A DNA stretch of 25,995 bases from Ascoidea tarda (nom. inval.) (taxonomy: Eukaryota > Ascomycota > Saccharomycetes > Ascoideales > Ascoideaceae). The translations under genes and the position numbers were made by a program. The DNA is taken from contig JAKTTS010000199.1 of NCBI GenBank assembly GCA_030560485.1, forward strand, positions 1-25,995, given 5' to 3'. The notes under the pieces were generated by a model. That model did not search any database. It saw only the letters and a program-made list of their open reading frames with translations, and had not been told where the DNA came from. Of this stretch, positions 9,328-18,495 are shown piece by piece. Each line of letters opens with the position of its first letter. The stretch's first letter is position 1.

Positions 9328-9401
9328 GTCGCTGTTTTTCAGCTGAAGAACTTCAGGTTTACAACAACAGACATTTTGATTTCAAGTAAAGGAATATTGC
9401 A

Positions 9402-11654
9402 ATGGCAAAGGCGAGGGGGAGAAGAGAGACCAAAAAGCGGGAGAAACAGGAGAGACAAGAGAAGAGGCTCGGAAAAGAATTCAAATCTACCTTAGAATTT
9501 CCCGAAGATGATCTCAAAAATCACCACCAGGAAGAAGAGATTTCTGATGTTCATTTGGTGCCTCAGCTAGTGAAAGAGGCACTTCCTACAACATTTTTTG
9601 GCTTGCTAGATAAACCAGAAAAACAGTTTTTTTTGGAGGCTGAATCAACGTTGAACATCAATGTGTTTGACAACGATGAAGAAAAAGAAAAGTATATTAA
9701 TTCCATTTTCAACGAAGTCAAAGGAAAAGAATTAAAACTAGTAACTGATCAAATATGCTCCAAGTTGATGGAAAGATTGATACTAGAAGCCAGTGACAGC
9801 CAATTGAAAAATATTTTCCAATCATTCGAGGGTTTTTTCGTTAAGCTAGCTCACCATAAATATTCATCTCATTGCTTAGAGACACTATTGGTCAGATGCG
9901 CTGCGTTAATAGAAAAAGAGCTTTTAAATCCAAATCTACTTTTACAAGAGTCAGTTGATTCAAACGAGGAATACTCGCCTATGGATTCAATGTTCATATT
10001 CATGATAAACGAATACATTCCTTATTTGCAAGAAATGTTGGAAAATCAATATGCATCACATACCTTGCGATTAATTTTATTGATTTTGGCTAGTAAAGAA
10101 TTGCCATCAACTACTGTTTCAAATTCAACATTACGATCAAAGAAATCAAAGGTTGCAAGAAAAATGATCGAAATAAAAGACAATGAGGATTTTTCGAAAA
10201 ATTATCAAGTTCCTTCTACTTTTAAATTTGAATTGAAAAAAACAATTTTAAACTTGACGCAAGGTCTATCTATAACAAAATTAAGACAGCTATCTATAGA
10301 TAAAGTCTCCTCGGCTGTAATACAGATCGTTATAAAAGTGGAGTCGATTTATGACAAAAATAAAACAATTTATAATACAATTTTTAATGCTGATGAAAAA
10401 GAATCCGCTTACATGGAATATTGCTTAACTGATCCAGTGGGTTCTTATTTCTTGCAATTTGTAATCATGAATACCAAATCAAAATTATCTGAAAGATTGT
10501 TTGAAACTTACATCAAGGATAGGTTAATGAAATTGGTTAATAGAAACACCACTGGTGTTTATGTTATTCAGAGTTTATTACAGAAATTGAAAACCACTTA
10601 TGTAAAGCAAATCTTGGACATACTTATACCCAACTTTAATCAAATAACAGATTTAAACTTGGAACTAAGTCAAGATATATTGGATAAAGTAATAGAGAGA
10701 AAAGCTTACAAAAAAGATTTAATTATAGAGCAGGTTTTATCAAGATATTCATCTAGTTCTATGAGTAATAAATTTATCGGTAATAACAGCCGACCCCTGT
10801 TGGCACCAGCTATTTCCATTTCCATTTCACAACCAGATCTCAAGGAAATTAGTGAGCCCAAAAAGGAAGATGAAGATCAGAAAATCAATTTATTGGAAAG
10901 TATACTCAAATTATCCACATCCACTCTTGGAAACACCAAAGACGATTGGCCAACAGCTGAAGAAAGAAGAAACTCTATATTTTTAGAAAAATTGATCTTG
11001 TTTGATGAAAAGTTTCTTGTATTAACTTTTGATACATTATTAGAATTGCCGAGGGAAAGATTCATTCAAATATGTTTTCACGGAATATTTTCTCATGTAA
11101 TTGAAGTTATTCTTTTGAGCCCAGAGAAGTTATCAACAATCCAGAGAAGAAAATTTTTGAATTGTTTTGATGGTGAAATAGTAAATCTATGTTGCAATGT
11201 TTACGGATCTCATGCAGTCGATAAACTTTGGTGGTTTAGTTCTAAGCTTCCTATTTATAAAGAAAGAATTGCAAATGAGATGGCAAGCGAGAGTCTTAAA
11301 GTGAAAGAAAGCAATTATGGAAGATTAGTTTGGAAAAATTGGAAATTGGAATTATTTACTAGAAAAAGAGTTGATTGGAAAGCTGAAGTTAGAGAAAGTG
11401 ATAACCAGTTTGATAAGGCTGTTGAAGAGCTATTAAAAAGAAATGAAAAAATCAATGAAAAAATGAAAAAACAAAATGACAATAATGACAAGCAAAACGA
11501 AAAACAAAACAAAAAACAAAATGAAAATAAACAAAAAGAACTGAAAAAACGTCCTCACGAAACGATCGAAAATGACGTTCAACGAAAAAATTCGAAAAAG
11601 CCGGAAAAACTTCGTGGTCGTAAATTAAAAAAATCGAGAAAAGCAAAGGTTTAG
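9402..11654 (+). CDS. NOP9: Nop9, Pumilio-like nucleolar RNA-binding protein
   Basis: This 750-aa protein is Nop9, a nucleolar factor of the 90S/pre-40S pathway that binds 18S precursor RNA and controls cleavage near the D site. Diagnostic blocks include the basic N-terminus (residues 3-27), FFGLLDKPEKQFFLEAESTL (65-84), GKELKLVTDQICSKLMERLI (108-127) and the Pumilio-like HHKYSSHCLETLL (151-163). Further Pumilio-like repeats follow, with QYASHTLRLIL (216-226), DPVGSYFLQFVI and a late VYGSHAVDKLWWF. A divergent linker of about 50 residues with a Ser/Ile run (about 455-515) interrupts the repeats. The last 70 residues are a Lys/Asn/Gln-rich tail, probably a nuclear or nucleolar signal. Full length against about 666 aa in S. 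cerevisiae. It converges with SYG1, 409 bp apart. Confidence 0.95.
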   Translation: MAKARGRRETKKREKQERQEKRLGKEFKSTLEFPEDDLKNHHQEEEISDVHLVPQLVKEALPTTFFGLLDKPEKQFFLEAESTLNINVFDNDEEKEKYINSIFNEVKGKELKLVTDQICSKLMERLILEASDSQLKNIFQSFEGFFVKLAHHKYSSHCLETLLVRCAALIEKELLNPNLLLQESVDSNEEYSPMDSMFIFMINEYIPYLQEMLENQYASHTLRLILLILASKELPSTTVSNSTLRSKKSKVARKMIEIKDNEDFSKNYQVPSTFKFELKKTILNLTQGLSITKLRQLSIDKVSSAVIQIVIKVESIYDKNKTIYNTIFNADEKESAYMEYCLTDPVGSYFLQFVIMNTKSKLSERLFETYIKDRLMKLVNRNTTGVYVIQSLLQKLKTTYVKQILDILIPNFNQITDLNLELSQDILDKVIERKAYKKDLIIEQVLSRYSSSSMSNKFIGNNSRPLLAPAISISISQPDLKEISEPKKEDEDQKINLLESILKLSTSTLGNTKDDWPTAEERRNSIFLEKLILFDEKFLVLTFDTLLELPRERFIQICFHGIFSHVIEVILLSPEKLSTIQRRKFLNCFDGEIVNLCCNVYGSHAVDKLWWFSSKLPIYKERIANEMASESLKVKESNYGRLVWKNWKLELFTRKRVDWKAEVRESDNQFDKAVEELLKRNEKINEKMKKQNDNNDKQNEKQNKKQNENKQKELKKRPHETIENDVQRKNSKKPEKLRGRKLKKSRKAKV

Positions 11655-12063
11655 AATAGAATCAATTATATGGATATTTATTATGGAAAAATTAATTATA
11701 TATTTTTTGAGTATAATACAGTGATATGCTGAACACAGTAGTTTTATAGTTAAAAGTAGATAGGTAATAAAAAACAAAATAAAAGAGCAACATAAAATTA
11801 TCTCAAAAAACAACACAAATTAAAATGACAACAACAACAAAAAAAAATAATAACAAACAAAAAAAAACAATAACGCTTTAGACATTTGAAAAAAATAAAA
11901 ACCAATAAAAAAAACTAATAAAAGCGAATAAACTTTGAGAACCAACATTTAGTTAATAAGAATAAAAATGTGAAAATTTTCATGAAAAAAAAAAAATGAA
12001 ATAATGAATTTGAAAAACAGTTCACGAATTAATTTTTAAAAAAATTTAATGGTAATTCAAATA
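11655..12063. other. Convergent 3' intergenic region of NOP9 and SYG1
   Basis: These 409 bp lie between two convergent stop codons. The NOP9 side has a TATATA-type polyadenylation efficiency element near 11697-11703. From about 11760 to 12000 the plus strand is a run of A-rich tracts, so the SYG1 3' UTR on the minus strand is T-rich. No gene is present. Confidence 0.6.
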
Positions 12064-15000
12064 TCAGCTTTGATTATCATTTCTAGTTTGAATTTTATGT
12101 ATTTCATTAGCATTTTCCCTAGCCACCTGGGCTCTTGATTCAAGAGGTAATTCATTATCAGACATTTCGTCATCCTCGATCTCACTGTTGTAGCTTAATT
12201 GGTCTTCATCATCATATACATTGGTATTTTCAGTTCCAGCTGGAACTTGGTCTGAAGGAACTCTTCTTTGGAAATCTTTAGCGTGTGCATTAGTGATAAC
12301 TCTACTAAGCGTTCTAATAATACGTGCTTTTGAAGCTAATGAACCAGCAATAGAAGGAGCACCACCTGTAAAATTTTGAGGAGCTGAGCCGTATTCTCCA
12401 TGGTGGGAAGTTCTGGACTTTGTTGAAAAGCGGCGATAGAATGGAGTATGAGGAGTTTGTGGAGTCTGTGGAGTTTGGGGGACATACTCATTGTGATCTG
12501 AAAGAGCAGCTTCTTCATCTGATTGAATAACAAATTCTGGTTCCTCTGTAACTGGAGCAAATCTTGGGGATTTGATTGAATAAGAATGGGATTTGATTGA
12601 AGGTAAAATTGGACGAACCGGTTGAGTGACTTCGGTTTCATTTTCTTCCATAATGACATTAATTTTATTTGGGTTGATAAGAGCTGATTTTGGTTTTTTA
12701 ATTGTGACTCTTCTAATAACCGAATAAGGCAAGGGAATTTCTCTTGAGGCCTTTAATAAAGCAACGTTTGTGCAATGTTCATTTTCCATTCTGAAAAAAA
12801 TCCAGATAAATCTTCGTATTACTTCGGCAAATGCAACAAAAAAACTGGTTATGGGACTAAATCGAATTGCTTCGGTGAAAAAGGCATAAAAGACCCATTG
12901 GAATCTTAAGATTATGTCTTCAACAATGGCAAAATAGTAGACCCAAGGATTTTTAAAGGCCAAGCTATCTCTTAATAAGAAATTTTTTGAGCCATATTGA
13001 CCTAAAGACCAATCCATAAAGATATCCCAGATACCTGAATAAGTGGAGTTAATGATTGCAAAAAAGATAAAAATAGTTCTATTTGTTGGAGATCTGTCGA
13101 TTCTGTAAATTGATAGTGTCATGTAATAAATGGTCGCAACAAAATATTTCAACATGTTAGCCAAATGTGGAAACTTATCACCAGTGTCAGCGTATCTTCT
13201 GTAACATTGCAAGAATCTCCATAAACCAGGTAAGGTTTGTAAAAAGCCCATGATTCTTGATTTTGATGAGGAGCAAGGAGAACATGATTGACAACCATCT
13301 AAAATACCCTCAAATTTTGTTGAATAAATGCAGATGGTGAAAGCAATATTACTTAAGGCATAAGTTAACGAACAAAAAATATCTCCTAAAAAGAAATCTC
13401 TAAATTCAACGGGATAAAAGCCGGACAATAGTAATCTCCAAATTGCAATTTGGAACCATCTTCTTGAGTGGTAGTAGAATATTTTGAAGGGCATTAAAAA
13501 GACACACAATACAAAGCCCACAAAGAACCAAGGTAGGTATCTGCCAGGTAGAATAGAGTTGGGATAATCAAAGTTTGCAAAGGATAAGTAAGTAATTAGA
13601 GAACCAACGAATAGAAATAAGGAAGGGAGCAAAAAAAATTGTTTATAATCTAGACAATTGAACGTGTTGAACTCGAAAATAAATTGGTAATTGATTTTGT
13701 AATAATTCCAAACCAAACAGTTGACACCAAAGGATAGATACATGATACAAGGAATCAAGAAACCACCCCAAATCTGGAACAATGTCGCGCCCTCCGGCAA
13801 CTCATTGTTGGAAATTTTCATTGCACCAATAATAATGGATATGATAAGAATGGGCAAGGCAATACCAAGAAACATGCCTGAACTGAAAACTGAGAAATAG
13901 TAAGTTTGAAGAATTTCTTTTCTACGTAATTTTTCAATGGCCAATTTTCGGTTACCATTTTCAAAGTTGTTTGAGTACATGTCTTCGATTTTGGGGATTA
14001 GATTGTCCAAAACATCGCTTGAAGAGAAGTAGCAATTGTTAACTTTATTCATGTAGATGGGTAATAATTTTGAGTTTGTTAGTTTATCGAATTTTTTGAT
14101 CATTTTTCTAAAAGCGACTCTATTAAGGGATCTGTAGTTTTTGACCAAATCAGTAAAGTGATAGAATTCCAATACGGCCAATTTTAATTGTCTTCTAGCC
14201 AAGGGATAGGGAATCTTTTTATAATCAATAACCTGAGGATTTTTTCTTCTGTAATCTCTCTTATTGAAGGCAGGATCATCTTGGGTTTTAGCATTTTTGG
14301 TGTTGGAAACTAATAGGTGGGGACTGTTTATATTAATACCAGTAGCATCATTATGGCTGAGGTGCTGTGAGATAGTCTCATCGTCATTATCAGAACCCTC
14401 GAGCTTGTTAACTTCAGGATCAAAATGGTTATTATTAGAATCAGATAAGCTCTGTGGATTGAGGGCTGTTGGAAGAGCCAAATCAGAATCAGAATTCGAA
14501 GCTGCAAGGGCCTTGGAATTGCTACTGCAGACAGTATTGGAAGGGCCATTAGGGTTGGATACAGAGGTGGAATGGTTGGCGTTGAAGCTGTCGTCGGAAT
14601 CGTAGTCGTAGTTGAAATCCGACTCGAACTCAGAGTCGGTGAATTTTTCGTTTTTCAGGGAACTGTTTAAGAAAATCCTTCTTGGCAAAGTTGGCATTTC
14701 AAATTTCTCAATAGTTTTGGAAGTGGCTCGTCTGGTTTTTTTAAATAGCCCCGTTTTTTTTCTGGATAACGCAGGCAATTTGTGGATGTCAAGACCAGGA
14801 GCACTATTAATATGTTTTTTGTCTTGAGCAGAGTTGCTATTTAAGGAAGAAATAGGCGTGTTGGGAGGATTGGGGTTCTTGGTTTCCAAGTCAGCAAGCC
14901 TGAGGGAAGTTCTAGATCGGTGTCGTTTGATGAGCTTTATCTTGTGGTCGTTGAGCTGGTACATTTGGTCTTGTAACAAGAGATAACGATCGAGGCAGTT

Positions 15001-16182
15001 CTTTTCCTTTTCCTTGTAGAAGGTGTCGACCTTGAGCAACTGGAGGTCCAACCATTTAAGGAACTCCATTTTCTGAAGTTCAATGTTGTTCAAAGCCATC
15101 AAGCTTGTATTATTACGGCTCATGTTGACGGTGGAGGCCTGGTGCTGATTGGTGAGAGGTGTAGCGTTGAGATTAGGGTTTGTGCCGAAGAGGTTCGACA
15201 ACAGCTTTGAAGATTTGAACGACTTCTTGGACCTGATGTTTCTCAACGATGTCATGGTTCTTTTTAGCGAGGAGTTTTGCGAGAGAGAGTTGAGAAAGGA
15301 GGTCTTGTCGGATTTTTCCTGTTTGGAGGGTCTTGGAAGGGTATTTTTGGCATCGTGGGCATTTGCAGACGTCTTGAGGGCCAGGGCATTGGAGACGTTG
15401 GAGTTGAAGGTGTTGTAGGTGGAATAGGTGTTGCCATATGAGTTATAGGAATTATAAGAGCCAAATTTGGGGTCGTCGGGATGGAGAGAAGATTGCTGTG
15501 CAAGAAATTCGGGGCTCTTGGTCTTGGACATTGCTTCCATGAGAGGAGTTCTTTCATTTTGGCTTTGGTATTCAGCGTTGGCAGTGGGTTTCTTGACGTT
15601 GGTATTGTTGCTGTTGCCGTTGTTGTAGCTGATAGCAGGTGGGGGTAGTTTAAAGGAGAAAGAAGAGTTTGAAAATCTTCGTTGGTGGGTATTGTTTGGA
15701 ACCGATTTAGAGGTCAGGTAAGGGGTGTTTGTGTAGCTGAAGTTATCATTGTTATGGAAATTTGGATTGTGATCTAAAGGATCAACTGGGACATCGTTTT
15801 TAATAGAGCTTGAAGAGCTTATCTCAATGTCGTTATCGTTATCGTTGCCGTTATCGTTACCGTTTTGGTTTTGGTTTTGGTTTTGGTTTTGGTTTTGGTT
15901 TTGGTTTTGGTTTTGGTTTTCAGTTTGGTTATTAGGATCGTTGTTTATATTATTGGATTCATCGTTTTGTTGGTAGTAATAATCAATAAAATTGAAATTT
16001 GAGTAAGCATTGGAGTCATAAATTGAGTTGTGTTTGTTGGACGCAAAAGAGTTGAAGTTTGAATTGAGAGCAGAAGAAGGTTTGGGGATTCTTTTCAATA
16101 TTTTTTTACCTTCTTTATAATTTAGATATTTGTCCCTCCATTCTGGAATCAAATTATCGTTGAGATTCTGCGCAAATTTCAT
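12064..16182 (-). CDS. SYG1: Syg1, SPX-EXS phosphate-exporter family protein
   Basis: This 1372-aa member of the Syg1/XPR1/PHO1 family is expected in the plasma membrane or endomembranes. XPR1 exports phosphate, and SPX domains sense inositol pyrophosphates. The SPX domain is split into three blocks: the N-terminal MKFAQNLNDNLIPEWRDKYL helix with YKEGKKILK (1-30), LQKMEFLKWLDLQLLKVDTF (369-388), and the third at about 650-750 with LNRVAFRKMIKKFDK (686-700), the lysine surface for inositol polyphosphates. Inserts of about 330 and 240 low-complexity residues separate them. Membrane segments follow from about 758. The EXS domain (about 900-1150) has YHSRRWFQIAIWRL, GDIFCSLTYALSN, WRFLQCYRRYADT and the terminal RRFIWIFFRMENEH. 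The 220-residue acidic, Ser-rich tail looks like a cytosolic regulatory region. S. cerevisiae Syg1 is about 902 aa; the excess is low complexity. Divergent from DFG10. Confidence 0.96.
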   Translation of the reverse strand: MKFAQNLNDNLIPEWRDKYLNYKEGKKILKRIPKPSSALNSNFNSFASNKHNSIYDSNAYSNFNFIDYYYQQNDESNNINNDPNNQTENQNQNQNQNQNQNQNQNQNGNDNGNDNDNDIEISSSSSIKNDVPVDPLDHNPNFHNNDNFSYTNTPYLTSKSVPNNTHQRRFSNSSFSFKLPPPAISYNNGNSNNTNVKKPTANAEYQSQNERTPLMEAMSKTKSPEFLAQQSSLHPDDPKFGSYNSYNSYGNTYSTYNTFNSNVSNALALKTSANAHDAKNTLPRPSKQEKSDKTSFLNSLSQNSSLKRTMTSLRNIRSKKSFKSSKLLSNLFGTNPNLNATPLTNQHQASTVNMSRNNTSLMALNNIELQKMEFLKWLDLQLLKVDTFYKEKEKNCLDRYLLLQDQMYQLNDHKIKLIKRHRSRTSLRLADLETKNPNPPNTPISSLNSNSAQDKKHINSAPGLDIHKLPALSRKKTGLFKKTRRATSKTIEKFEMPTLPRRIFLNSSLKNEKFTDSEFESDFNYDYDSDDSFNANHSTSVSNPNGPSNTVCSSNSKALAASNSDSDLALPTALNPQSLSDSNNNHFDPEVNKLEGSDNDDETISQHLSHNDATGININSPHLLVSNTKNAKTQDDPAFNKRDYRRKNPQVIDYKKIPYPLARRQLKLAVLEFYHFTDLVKNYRSLNRVAFRKMIKKFDKLTNSKLLPIYMNKVNNCYFSSSDVLDNLIPKIEDMYSNNFENGNRKLAIEKLRRKEILQTYYFSVFSSGMFLGIALPILIISIIIGAMKISNNELPEGATLFQIWGGFLIPCIMYLSFGVNCLVWNYYKINYQFIFEFNTFNCLDYKQFFLLPSLFLFVGSLITYLSFANFDYPNSILPGRYLPWFFVGFVLCVFLMPFKIFYYHSRRWFQIAIWRLLLSGFYPVEFRDFFLGDIFCSLTYALSNIAFTICIYSTKFEGILDGCQSCSPCSSSKSRIMGFLQTLPGLWRFLQCYRRYADTGDKFPHLANMLKYFVATIYYMTLSIYRIDRSPTNRTIFIFFAIINSTYSGIWDIFMDWSLGQYGSKNFLLRDSLAFKNPWVYYFAIVEDIILRFQWVFYAFFTEAIRFSPITSFFVAFAEVIRRFIWIFFRMENEHCTNVALLKASREIPLPYSVIRRVTIKKPKSALINPNKINVIMEENETEVTQPVRPILPSIKSHSYSIKSPRFAPVTEEPEFVIQSDEEAALSDHNEYVPQTPQTPQTPHTPFYRRFSTKSRTSHHGEYGSAPQNFTGGAPSIAGSLASKARIIRTLSRVITNAHAKDFQRRVPSDQVPAGTENTNVYDDEDQLSYNSEIEDDEMSDNELPLESRAQVARENANEIHKIQTRNDNQS
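15863..15920. repeat. (TTTTGG)n hexamer coding for (Gln-Asn)n in SYG1
   Basis: About nine to ten uninterrupted hexamers, CAA AAC on the coding strand, give the Gln-Asn run at about residues 88-107 of Syg1. A degenerate Asn-Asp/Asn-Gly run follows (108-118). Confidence 0.95.
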
Positions 16183-16920
16183 TGTCGGTGATAATTTTGA
16201 TGGATTGATAGGTGTTAATTATGGGTTTGATTGTTTGTTGATGGATGTTAATTATTTCAAATAGGATGGTAAATGTAGTTGTAGTTGTGGTTGTGATTGT
16301 GGTTGTCCTTGTTTTCAGTGAGTATATTTGTGCTTTACAAGTGCTTTATGGCGATAGGTCAATGGAATACTGGAATATCTAGATAGTAGACATCTCTAGG
16401 AACTAAACCAGAGTAGCTTAAGAGGAATTGCAGTGAATAAACAGAGTTGAGTGGTGAATAAAAGTAAATATTGATTTCTTCATCTGAAATAATCCAAATA
16501 TATATAAATAACTCTAAAAGGACCTTTCAGGAGTCAGCTGTGCTCGCACGCGGGTGCCTTGTGCGCACTTGCCGCATTTGGCAAGAGGAGACACCGCTGG
16601 CCAATCACAGACCGTGCTCCGAGATTCTTGCAGCTTCCGCTCCACACCGCTGGGTCTCGGCATATGAGCGGCCATTCACAGAGTGCCCAAAGCAGCAGCA
16701 CCGCTCGCGCGCGGACAGGAAAATTTTGCTTTGTTTTGTACCGCAGCGGTGGACGGAATGTGCTGCTTGGCAAAACGTGTGGGTACGTGTGGATGCATTG
16801 CGTCCGCTCCAGTGGTGCGCTTTTTTTCTAGTGCAAACCTTCGAATGAGTGGAATCGGGAGCAGGATATAATACTTTTTGGCAGTAGCCCACATACAATT
16901 CAAATACAGTCAGATTGGCA
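16183..16920. promoter_or_regulatory. Divergent SYG1/DFG10 promoter with a GC-rich island
   Basis: This is a 738-bp divergent promoter. Its middle (about 16531-16830) is clearly GC- and CpG-rich against AT-rich flanks. Visible elements include a CCAAT box at 16601-16605, the palindrome GTGCGCAC at 16561-16568, and the inverted repeat ACCGC-A-GCGGT at 16740-16750. Two bHLH-type half sites lie 10 bp apart: AACGTG (16774-16779, that is CACGTT) and TACGTG (16784-16789). CACGTT matches the weaker Pho4 class, which would be sensible for an SPX protein, but this is inference. Overlapping ORFs on both strands here reflect the scarcity of stop codons in GC-rich DNA. A TATA-like GATATAATAC lies about 55 bp before the DFG10 start. 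Confidence 0.5.
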
Positions 16921-17485
16921 ATGGTCATTCCCTTGGACTTGCTTCTTCAGGCGGGTTTTGTTGTTGAAATATTGGCAGTCGTTCTTGTGAAGTTGTTCAA
17001 ACCACTCAATGGGTTTCTTCGATATGGCAAGACTCTCTCTGGCTCTAGCACTACCAAGAGTACTAAGAACAAAAACAGCAGGTTTAACTTGTTTTATTTG
17101 CTTAATGTCACTGTGCCAAAATACTATTTCCGCCATTTCTATATGTTAGCCTCTATATTGTCGCTATCTACTTACATCCTTGTAAATTGCACTGATAACT
17201 CAACCAAACTTTCCATACTAGGCTTTATTTACAATCGGTTTGTTTATTTTGATTATCATGCTGTTAGTGACTTATACTGCCTTCCAAGACTAAAGACCTA
17301 CTTGAACTTGTTTATAATCCACTCAATCAGAAGATTGCTCGAATGTTTTTTTGTTTCAAAATTCAATAAACATTCAAAGATGAATATCAACCATTACTTG
17401 GTTGGAGTTTATTTATATTTATCGATTAATTTGAATATTGTTCTATCCTTTTCAATCACCAGTTGTTTCGCTCATAGCGCTTATG

Positions 17486-17537
<52 letters not shown>

Positions 17538-17892
17538 TACTCCTCAATTAATATTGATTTTGTTTAATTTATTTTGCCAGGCCAACCAACTTTTAAATCA
17601 TTTGCACTTGTCAAAAACAGTTAAATACAATCAGCCAGAAACCGGCTTATTTAAATACATTTTAAATGCTCACTATTTCAACGAAATTCTAATTTACTGT
17701 TCATTCTACCTACTTGTCCCAAACTTAACCAACTTATTGATACTAGTTTGGACTTTTACCAATTTATCTATCTCAAGTTGCGAAAATTATAAATTTTATC
17801 TCAACCAACGAATCTCTAAAGGAGACATCAATGATGATATCAGCACTGCTAAAACAAATCGAAAATGGATATTAATACCCTTTTTCTTCTGA
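16921..17892 (+). CDS. DFG10: Dfg10, polyprenol reductase family (SRD5A3-like)
   Basis: This 323-aa steroid 5-alpha-reductase-type ER membrane protein acts in dolichol synthesis (reduction of the polyprenol alpha-isoprene step), feeding N-glycosylation; Dfg10 is also needed for filamentous growth. Diagnostic stretches are FLRYGKT (about 32-38), VPKYYFRHFY (65-74), HSIRRLLECFFVSKF (134-148), MNINHYLVGVYLY (154-166), TGLFKYILNAHYFNEILIY (about 238-256) and a C-terminal RKWILIPFFF. These line up end to end with S. cerevisiae Dfg10 (about 253 aa) as I remember it, so both ends look right. I start at ATG 16921; the frame is open a little further but has no earlier ATG nearby. The extra length includes a 17-residue Asn run (190-206) in a loop between membrane segments. 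Several hydrophobic segments are visible. Confidence 0.93.
17488..17532. repeat. (AAT)15 run coding for poly-Asn in DFG10
   Basis: Fifteen tandem aat triplets, then aac aat, are in frame in DFG10 and lie in a predicted loop rather than in a membrane segment. Confidence 0.95.
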
Positions 17893-18321
17893 AAATCACC
17901 ATCTGCCTACAGCTTCCTTCGCCTTCATTCATCCTGTTCCTACAAGTGATGCCATTCTTTTCATTTTTTTCATTCCTACCATTCTCACACTGTACTAACC
18001 ATTGCGCTAATTGCCCACTGTTTCGTTATAACTTCCAACTTCTAAATACACTGACAACAAAAAATGCCCTTTGTGCCTCTGCATTTTCTGCATTTTCCAC
18101 ACTTGCCAGCTCTTCTACATTTTCTGCATTTCTGTTTCTTTCCATCCTTTATCGCTGCTGTGTCTCATAGGCCCAACTCCTATGTGCAATTAGCACCTAG
18201 CACGTTGCAGCTGTGCTCAGCTATCGGCTCCTGGCCAACAATCTCCAAAATGTTTCACAATATCCTCTTGCTAATTCTCAATTTGGGTCCAAAATGCCTG
18301 GAGATCTCACCTGGAACACAC

Positions 18322-18357
18322 TTTTAGCTCTACTTTTAGCTCTACTTTTAGCTTTGC
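18322..18357. repeat. 12-bp tandem repeat ttttagctctac, 3 copies
   Basis: Two exact copies and one diverged copy lie in head-to-tail order in non-coding DNA. Confidence 0.85.
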
Positions 18358-18465
18358 TCCAACTCTGTTCTGCCTCTTTAACGTTTGGTAAGGTTTTTCA
18401 GGTGTGACAACTTAAAACTACTCAAGATCGATTGAGATCAATCAGTACCAACCCAAACCAACAAA

Positions 18466-18495
18466 CTCCAATATTCTCCAATACTCTCCAATAGC
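18466..18495. repeat. 10-bp tandem repeat ctccaatatt, 3 copies
   Basis: Three consecutive near-identical units each contain CCAAT. They are probably a slippage repeat rather than CCAAT-box clusters, since no gene start is near. Confidence 0.75.

Noticed and set aside
14264-14605. 113-codon ORF antisense to SYG1 and other ORFs within its span
   Set aside because: Shadow frames over low-complexity coding sequence.
16915-16920. Six-base upstream extension of DFG10
   Set aside because: The codon there is TTG; the first ATG is at 16921.
16471-16928. Several overlapping ORFs of 60-125 codons on both strands in the SYG1-DFG10 spacer
   Set aside because: They overlap each other in many frames inside a GC-rich island, where stop codons are rare, and show no domain.
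17985-18005. TACTAAC branch-point match suggesting a spliced gene after DFG10
   Set aside because: DFG10 already ends with its family C-terminus, and no donor and acceptor pair joined meaningful coding sequence.
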